Shown: in pieces, positions 19,291 through 25,000 of the stretch
Position numbering within the stretch: position 1 is the first letter of the stretch
Layout of the letters: each line of letters begins with the position of its first letter
NCBI GenBank assembly: GCA_009663005.1
Contig: VIGQ01000338.1
Coordinates: 20,001-45,000 of the forward strand
Direction: 5' to 3'
From: Actinidia chinensis
Taxonomy: Eukaryota > Streptophyta > Magnoliopsida > Ericales > Actinidiaceae
Length of the DNA: 25,000 nt
The notes under the pieces: model-generated
Database searches by the model: none
Told to the model about the DNA's origin: nothing
What the model saw: the letters and a program-made list of their open reading frames with translations, nothing else
Translations under genes and position numbers: made by a program

Positions 19291-19952
19291 AATTGACTTT
19301 TATGGGAAATACTAATTGAGAATTTGATAAATTTCTAAAGAATAGGAATTTTGCTTTTCAAAAAACCTAAGGGTTAGTGACATCGTTGAATTTGATAAAT
19401 CACGAATTTGGATTATTGTTGTTTAAATGATGAATGCTTTTAGAGAAAGCCGTGTGTTTGGTGAATATCATGGATTGGAAATCAAAGTATCTTTTGATAT
19501 AATGAGAACATATTTTGTTGCATCCTGTTTTCATTGTAAGCTGATGTATCATGGTTTGGCTTGAGACATCAAGTCCATTGTTAAATCTTTTCAAGGTAAA
19601 CTCACCTTTACTAAATGACTTTCAGTACCGAGGTTATCCTGATTCGTGAGGCATGTGGAACATTGCCGTTTACTTCTCTTTTGTCTAGAAAACATGTAAA
19701 AGTATTTTTTGGGAATTGTAAATAGGCTTTTGTGTCGTGTGGGCATTGGCCATGGATTATCAATCCATATTTTGAATTTGATAGCTCATGGAGAGCATGG
19801 TCCACATGAGGGCATAGATGTATTGTACGCCTTATGTACTGACAACGTTGTCATATTATATTTAAAAACAAAAAAAAAAAAAAAAGTTTTGACTTTTGCT
19901 TTGAGTTTTTTGTTTACGTGCCGGGTCTTGATTTGACCGGGGCGTGACCATA

Positions 19953-19964
19953 TTGTATCATAGC
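19953..19964 (+). other. Chromovirus primer binding site (tRNA-Met type)
   Basis: TTGTATCATAGC followed by TCCTAGGTT corresponds to the usual TTGGTATCAGAGC-CTAGGTT of chromoviruses, with two changes. It lies three bases after the presumed LTR end and fixes plus-strand orientation. Confidence 0.75.
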
Positions 19965-19966
19965 TC

Positions 19967-20165
19967 CTAGGTTGAATTACCTCTGAGCCTTGTGTGTTAA
20001 GCCACGTTTGTTTTGTGTCTAGTATTGAGGACTAACATGAGAGTAATTATATATGTTATTAAGATACATTGTACCGAACTCTAGGTTCGGATACCTATGA
20101 GTCTAGGGTTGTTTAGACCATGTTTCGATTTCGTGTCTAGTATTAGGATAATGTGAGTGTGCTAT
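19967..20165 (+). repeat. Tandem duplication in the chromovirus leader
   Basis: CTAGGTT-GAATTACCT-TGAG at 19967 recurs as CTAGGTT-GGATACCT-TGAG at 20081. GTGTCTAGTATT at 20015 recurs at 20133. Two diverged copies of a unit of about 114-118 bp are present. No coding frame is expected before gag. Confidence 0.6.
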
Positions 20166-20229
20166 CTATTTGCTATCTCAAACGAGGGTACTAGTACACA
20201 GTCTGAGGGAACTTTTTGAAGAAACTAAA

Positions 20230-20635
20230 ATTCTATGTTCATTGGATCAGACATCTTGGGGAGGGCTGATTTGTTTGGTTTATCACCAATCTGGACTCGT
20301 GTTGCGGCTCCCATGGACGGTTCAAAGAGGCAGTCAGACTCGAGACAAGGGGGATACGCCCGCGGGCTGGCGCAGGAGCGTTACGGTTATAAACCACCTA
20401 CTTCTTTTCACTATGGGTCAAGTTGGTCACATAGCGCGACAATACACACAGAGGAGGACACTCAAGGGGCTTTAGGTCAAAAGGGTCAGAGGACTCAGGG
20501 ATGGACTTACGCGTGACATCAGCATGGGACCGTCAGAGACAGCAAGGACAACAAGAACCATAATTGGAGGCCTCTATTGTACGGGTACTTTCCTTATTTT
20601 TAAGTTCATAGGATTCTAGATTGGTATAGAATATT
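20230..20635 (+). pseudogene. Chromovirus gag C-terminus and protease start, broken
   Basis: Only the C-terminal end of gag remains; the usual several hundred N-terminal residues are missing. A basic Gln/Gly/Ser-rich segment (20330-20390) leads to GQVGHIARQYTQ (20415-20450), a CCHC zinc knuckle in which the first two Cys lie in another frame and the last is Tyr. The following YAVTSA-like piece and TGTFLIFKF (20582-20608) resemble the start of the protease region (xxGTFLIF...). Two overlapping open frames, 20170-20475 and 20235-20516, each carry part of it. Confidence 0.65.
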
Positions 20636-20639
20636 CTAA

Positions 20640-21920
20640 ATTTGAAATTTTTCGCGATCAATGAATGTTAATATTTGAGTTAGTAAGGTCCATATATGAG
20701 ATTAATACTTAGTCTGAAGTATTAAGAAGGAACATCATGGTTAGTAGATATGTGAATAAGTAGAACTAATTGTTTAATTGGTATTGCATTCATAAATGAC
20801 TAATGGTTGAGTTTATTGATAGGTTCGATTTGTTCTTGTGGCTACTTTTGTCGCTCTCATCACTAATGGACAAATAACTTAGTTCGAAATTAATTTGAAG
20901 TTTGAGGACAAAGTTGAATGTATATATTGGACTAATACCGAATGGTGTGAAATTGATATCATGAGAGGGGGGGAAAACCGAAAACCTACCTTGAATCATT
21001 TTTGGGGGGGAGTCTTTGTTTAGTGGATTGAATGTTTTTATGTTGTTTCGAGTGCATGGATGGTTAGAAGTAAAACGATTTTAGGTGAGGATTTTTTAAA
21101 CCTTGTGGATTAAGATTTTTAATCTTTAATGTTGTAACTGAGTTTATATTCAATAGAATACTATTGAAGGTTCCATTTTATTTGGAAAATGGATTGTGAT
21201 TTATTAAATGGTTGAGAAAAAAGGAATGGTCATTGTGGTTGACTAGCGTGTATTGGAAAGATAATTCTGATGAAATCACTGATTGTAGGATGGTTGTTTT
21301 GGTGGATAATAGGAGACTAATACTAAGAATGTGATGTTAACTAGTCTGATAGTACAAGAAGGAGTAAAGAGGAACATTTGAGGATTGTGATGTAAGCGCT
21401 ACTGAGATTATTGGTTTGCATGTTAAATTGGAGAGTTTGTGAGAGGCCTTTTTATTAAACTTATGACCTAATCCTGATTGTAGTTGAGTAAGCTTGTCAA
21501 TTTATTGTTTTGGCCTTGAGAAGTTGGAAAAACGTGATTATGGTTATAGTTATAAATATTGTGGTAATATTTGAAAAGTATGTTGAAGTTGTGATCAAGT
21601 GGAAATTTATATTTTCTACTGATGCATTTTTTTTTGATTGGGAGTTTTAGAAACGAATATGGCTAAGTTCTTTTGGCTTGAAAAGAATATTGTTGGATAC
21701 ATAGAAAGGTTATTTGATAAGAAGATAGATTGTGAAGTATTTGAATGTTGATCTATTTGGTAGTTGATATTTTTTTTGTTGTTGTTCACGATTTAACGTC
21801 ATAATGGTAAGTGAATTTTTTAACGACTTATGTGTTTGAGGTGAGTTGAGCAATGAGGATATGGATGGTTTTGTAATATTTGAAGTGTATAGGAGTCTTT
21901 GATTGATGTTTTAAGTTTGA
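20640..21920. other. Unassigned 1.3-kb block within the protease gene
   Basis: The start and end of the protease lie on either side, yet they should be about 250 bases apart. The interval is AT-rich and very poor in C on the plus strand (for example 4 C against 14 G in 21661-21720, 2 C against 19 G in 21841-21900). I find no RT, RNase H or transposase motif, no clear inverted termini, and only short open frames. It may be an unknown insertion, or pol sequence decayed past recognition. Confidence 0.5.
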
Positions 21921-22020
21921 CTTTATCGTGTGTAGACATGACTCGTTTTGACAGGATAATTGAGATGGATTGGATTGAAATTTTGGTTGTCGATCATCGT
22001 AGTAAGATAATGATTAAATG
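21921..22020 (+). pseudogene. Chromovirus protease C-terminal piece
   Basis: The frame reads LSCVDMTRFDRIIEMDWIE and then VVDHRSKIMIK. Chromovirus proteases end with LDMxxFDVILGMDWLxxxxxxVDxRxK, so the match is good (FDxII-MDW and VDHRSK) with G of LGMDW changed to E. The active-site DTGA block upstream is not found. Confidence 0.7.
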
Positions 22021-22460
22021 TTTGTTTATATATTTGTTACGATATTGGGTTAATTGTCCTATTTAATTAAAATATTGAGAACCCTAACAGTGATATTGCG
22101 TGATCTTAGTTATCCATGAACTTGAGTTATCGTTTACCGATTGTCAGTTGATACAGATAATAGGAATGAATGTGGTATTTGTCCATTGGAGATTTTTAAT
22201 TACCATGTTTTGGCAGATTGTCGATTGCTTTGGAGATTGGGAATAGAGTTCCCTAGTTTTTTTTTTCTCTCTCAACATTAGGTTTGTTAAATACACATTA
22301 TGGTGTGCACTACTCTAGGGTATAATGAGGCGATTAGCCATTTTTATTTTGGTCTATAGGATGTCATATATATGGATATGAGATTGAAGATGGAAATTAC
22401 ATGTGTGAGTATTTTGGGTAATATTATTTGTTGGACCTACCTTGGGTATAAAGAATTCAT
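22021..22460. other. Gap where RT and RNase H should be
   Basis: Only 440 bases separate the protease end from the integrase start, where about 2 kb of RT and RNase H is expected. The stretch is AT-rich, with a T run at 22257-22266 and a CTCTCTC word. No polymerase motif is readable in any frame. A deletion during or after integration explains this. Confidence 0.5.
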
Positions 22461-22464
22461 AGAA

Positions 22465-22943
22465 TAATATATCATGATCTGTGTCGCCATTTTTGTGAAG
22501 GCGAATGAAGAAAGATGTTTTGTCTTGTTCTTTTGAAGTGGTTTGACTTGTCAACAAGTGAATACCGAAACACTCGAGACTAGCAAGTTTGTTACAACCA
22601 TTACCAGTTTTGCGAGTGGAAATGAAGAGCATATTATAAGTGGATTCGTTCGGGTTTGTAGGAGGATATGCTTTCGTGCATGGTGCTTGATTTGGGGATC
22701 ATGGGAGAATCACCTATACTGGGTGGAGTTCGTGTGTACCACTGGTTATCAATCAAGTATGAGGATGATGAAACCTTTTGAGGCATTATAAAACAGACAT
22801 GTAGTTACCGATGTGTTGGACTACGTTAGAGATGTTTAACGTGGGAGCGCGAGTTTATGAAGTTTGTGCAATGTACTCCAGGTTTGTTTAACTATTAGTA
22901 CGTTTAATCTATTCGAGACGAAATTTCTTTAAGTGTGGAAGGT
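22465..22943 (+). pseudogene. Chromovirus integrase and pol C-terminus, core deleted
   Basis: The HHCC zinc part reads YHDLCRHFW-RRMKKDV (22465-22520) and then LTCQQV (22543-22560), followed by LASLLQPLPV in a shifted frame (22583-22612) and EEHIISGFV. The DDE core is missing. The sequence passes directly to LIWGSWENHLYWVEF and then GYQSSMRMMKPFEAL (22688-22788), the post-core part of Tekay-type integrases. A second jump leads to TWEREFMKF (22839-22865) and RDEISLS (22914-22934), the C-terminal end of chromovirus pol behind the chromodomain. All junctions are in the right order, so this is a deletion derivative and not a shuffled region. Confidence 0.75.
22929..22943 (+). other. Chromovirus polypurine tract
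   Basis: TTAAGTGTGGAAGGT ends at the TGTAAGG start of the 3' LTR. It overlaps the last codons of pol (RDEISLS), as is usual in chromoviruses. Confidence 0.7.
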
Positions 22944-23000
22944 TGTAAGGGTTCAAAATTTTTTTTGATAATTATGAGCATGTGTGTGGTCAGCATGCCA

Positions 23001-23075
23001 GGGGGGGAGGGGGGGGGGGGGGGGGGGGGTTGGTGGGGGGAGGGGGGGGGGGGGGGGGGGTGGGGGGGGTGGGGT
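23001..23075 (+). repeat. 75-base G tract inserted in the 3' LTR
   Basis: All but eight of the 75 bases are G. The tract lies between ATGCCA and GTGCATA, which are adjacent (with CG between) in the other LTR at about 17655-17670. It generates a glycine-rich open frame with no meaning. It could form G-quadruplexes if real. Confidence 0.8.
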
Positions 23076-23740
23076 GTGCATATATTATTCTATGTATATA
23101 TATTTCGTTACGACTTTAGTATATATATAAATATGTACCTATTTAAATTTAATTGGGCCATGAGAAGTTAAGTGGAATTGAATTGAGTTTGAAAGTAGAT
23201 GTGTGAGAGAGGGGCTAAAGGGATTGGACCCAAGGTTGTTGTTTAGTCTGGTTTAGTGCGTGGGCCAAACAAAGCCAAAGGCCTAAAGAGGGCATTTATT
23301 GTCTTTTTTCGTTTTTGACCTAATACAATTAAGGTTAGCATTTTATTTCATTTTCTATCTCCTTCTTCTCTTTTCATTCTCTCTCTAGGTTTTGAGCCAA
23401 AAAGATGTTAGCTTGAGTTTAGATCTAAGCGTGTAGGAGTGAAGCTTTGATAGTAGTTCCTTTGGGTGAAATTATCTACACGACGAGACTACGCATTGAG
23501 CCAAAAAGTTTTGAATCGGAGCTAGTGGAGTTTGAGGCTTTATCTCATCATCTCACCATTTTTAAGTTGTGTATAGCTTGGATTTGAGGTAAAGGGGGTT
23601 TTTTTCTTGTGGGGTTTAATCTTGGTTGTTGTTAATTCTTATATAAAGTTCCTATTGAAGTTTATTTTTGGGTATAGAACCTAAGGAGAACTTGGTTTAG
23701 ATTGAAATGGAAAGTTTCGAAATTTTGGCCACTGACAGTT

Positions 23741-23960
23741 GGTGTCGACACCTAGTGCTTGTGTCGACACCTTTGAATCAATGAATTGGTATTTGGGCTA
23801 TGACATTTCGTGTCGCACCTCGGAGTTTTGGTGTCGACACCTGACAGTGATTTTGGGCTACTGACATTTTGGTGTCGACATGCGGGGTTGAACAGGAAAT
23901 TCAACATTTTGGTTACTGACATTTTCTGTCTATAACCAGATTTTCAGGTGTCGACACCTG
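23741..23960. repeat. Palindrome array GGTGTCGACACC in the 3' LTR
   Basis: The copies are GGTGTCGACACC 23741, GTGTCGACACC 23761, GTGTCGCACC 23810, GGTGTCGACACC 23830, GGTGTCGACA 23871 and CAGGTGTCGACACCTG 23945, the last a perfect 16-bp palindrome. Order and spacing follow the 5' LTR array, and this copy is closer to the consensus. Confidence 0.85.
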
Positions 23961-25000
23961 AATAGTAAAAAATAAAAATTAAATAATTTTTTTTTAATGG
24001 TTTACTTTTTATATAATGATATTTTGTACATTTTATTGTTGCATTTAATTTTTATTAAATGTAACTGCTTATGTTGGGAAATTAAAGAATGTAAACTAGT
24101 GAGGTGTACTTGGGTTTTTAGATGAGTTTTTTTATAAATGGTTATGAAAGTATTGTTTAATAATAACTTATTATTTTATAGTTTTTGAATGCATATATTG
24201 CATGTTTTTGCATTTAATGGTTATAATGTAATGTAATGTGTGGTTGAAATTGTGGAAGAGTATAAAGTTTATACTTGTGTGGGAAGTTAGGAAATGATTT
24301 TGAGAATTTTTGATAGAAACGGTTTTTGAGAATGGTTTATATGGAAAATGGTTTTGAAAATGAGTAATGAAAACGGTTTTTTGGAGAACGGTTAACGTGA
24401 GAATGGTTTTGAAATGACACGCTAGGATATACCGGAAAACCACAACGGGAGGCAATAGCAATCGTGTGTAACAGTGGTATGTCAAACTTTCGGTGAAAGT
24501 CCGAGAAGTAGGCCGGTATTGGGTAAGTAATACCTTCGTTTAAAGTCCGAGATGCGGTTGTATAGAGGGAATGTCATAGCCAGGTGAAGCCCGGGAAGTT
24601 GACTATACGTTGTCTCGACTGCTTAGCGCATGATGAGGTTGGGATAGGTGTTAGCCGAGGTGTGTCATTCTAAGTTATTGGATATTTACTTTTTGGTAAA
24701 TACGTAAATTTGAGATTTGATAAATTCTAAGAATATGATTATTGCTTTTTCAAGAAAAGCCGAGGGTTAGTGAACTCGTTGAGTTGATAAATCACGAATT
24801 TGGATTATGTGTTGTTTAAAATGATGAATGCTTTTAGAGAAAAACCGGGTGTTTGTTGAATATATGGATTGGAATCAAAAGTATATTTTGGGGGGGGGGG
24901 AGTATATGAGAACATATTTTGTTTGCCTCCTGTTTTTTCATTGTATAGCTATGTCTCATGTTTTGGCTTGAGACATCAGTCCCATTGTTAAATCTTTTCA

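Larger units (their letters stand above)
17604..19950 (+). repeat. Chromovirus 5' LTR, 2.35 kb
   Basis: It starts TGTAAGG and ends GGGGCGTGACCA just before the primer site. It matches 22944-25000 over its first 1991 bases. Contents in order: a TA-rich segment (17680-17735), a pyrimidine tract (17940-17990) beginning a conserved stretch through GAGCCAAAAAG, the palindrome array (18343-18576), a G-rich, C-poor stretch, the hairpin-prone block (19030-19290), and an A run (19866-19885). No frame in it is credible as protein. Confidence 0.85.
17604..25000 (+). mobile_element. Chromovirus (Tekay/Del-type) gypsy element, internally deleted
   Basis: Long direct repeats at 17604-19950 and 22944-25000 enclose a 2993-bp internal part with a tRNA-Met-type primer site at 19953 and a polypurine tract before 22944. 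Internal remnants, in order, are a gag zinc knuckle, protease start and end, integrase HHCC edge, integrase C-terminal part and pol C-terminus. Full Tekay-type internal regions are usually about twice as long. RT, RNase H and the DDE core are absent. The right LTR is cut by the window end about 350 bases before its expected end. The five bases before the left LTR are CCCAT; the matching duplication should follow the right LTR. Confidence 0.8.
22944..25000 (+). repeat. Chromovirus 3' LTR, cut by the window end
   Basis: It aligns with 17604-19594 from TGTAAGG to AAATCTTTTCA. Many differences look like one-base insertions or deletions. Examples: CGACGAGAACTACGC against CGACGAGACTACGC, and AAAAAAGTTTGAAATCGG against AAAAAGTTTTGAATCGG. 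It carries a G tract at 23001-23075 and a G run at 24890-24900 that the other LTR lacks. Confidence 0.85.

Noticed and set aside
22935..23171. Glycine-rich open frame
   Set aside because: Produced entirely by the G tract in the 3' LTR; it starts in the pol end and crosses an LTR boundary.
24171..24485. 104-codon minus-strand frame
   Set aside because: Lies within the chromovirus LTR, antisense, and the collinear part of the other LTR does not keep it open.

Overview
This is nuclear DNA from a flowering plant, probably a dicot. The window is AT-rich. It carries three kinds of plant LTR retrotransposon and several small DNA transposons, and it has no bacterial gene organisation. No intact protein-coding gene is visible. 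Almost every recognisable coding segment is a transposon relic broken by frameshifts and stops. All domain names come from reading motifs by eye; no search was run.

Layout, left to right. (1) 1-3540: non-coding flank with three small DNA-transposon-like units at 521-1380, 1525-1757 and 1911-2362. The middle one is Mutator-like, with a perfect 9-bp target duplication. An AT-rich fold-back lies at about 2575-2842. (2) 3568-11023: a possible remnant of a host transcription unit. It starts with a cyclophilin-like N-terminus, has a short exon ending in a GT donor at 3908/3909 and resumes after an AG acceptor at 10854/10855. The intron between them holds a degenerate tandem motif. A minus-strand Ty1-copia element (4240-10780) sits inside it with two LTRs, a tRNA-Met primer site, a polypurine tract and decayed gag, protease, integrase, RT and RNase H. 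Without the element the intron would be about 405 nt. (3) 11660-17603: the 5' part of a plus-strand Ty3-gypsy element of Tat/Athila type, with a presumed LTR, a primer site at 12783, and gag, protease, RT and RNase H. It stops abruptly just after RNase H. (4) 17604-25000: a second plus-strand gypsy element of chromovirus (Tekay/Del) type, inserted at that break. It has a 2.35-kb 5' LTR, a 3.0-kb internal region and a 3' LTR cut off by the window end. The internal region keeps gag zinc-knuckle, protease, integrase-edge and pol C-terminal pieces in the right order. It has lost RT, RNase H and the integrase core, so the copy is non-autonomous.

Most differences between the two chromovirus LTRs look like one-base insertions or deletions, and one LTR carries a 75-base G tract that the other lacks. 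Sequencing error is therefore a serious alternative explanation for part of the frame damage. The most interesting structures are a palindrome array (core GGTGTCGACACC) present in both chromovirus LTRs, the copia element inside a candidate intron, and an unexplained 1.3-kb C-poor block inside the deleted chromovirus.
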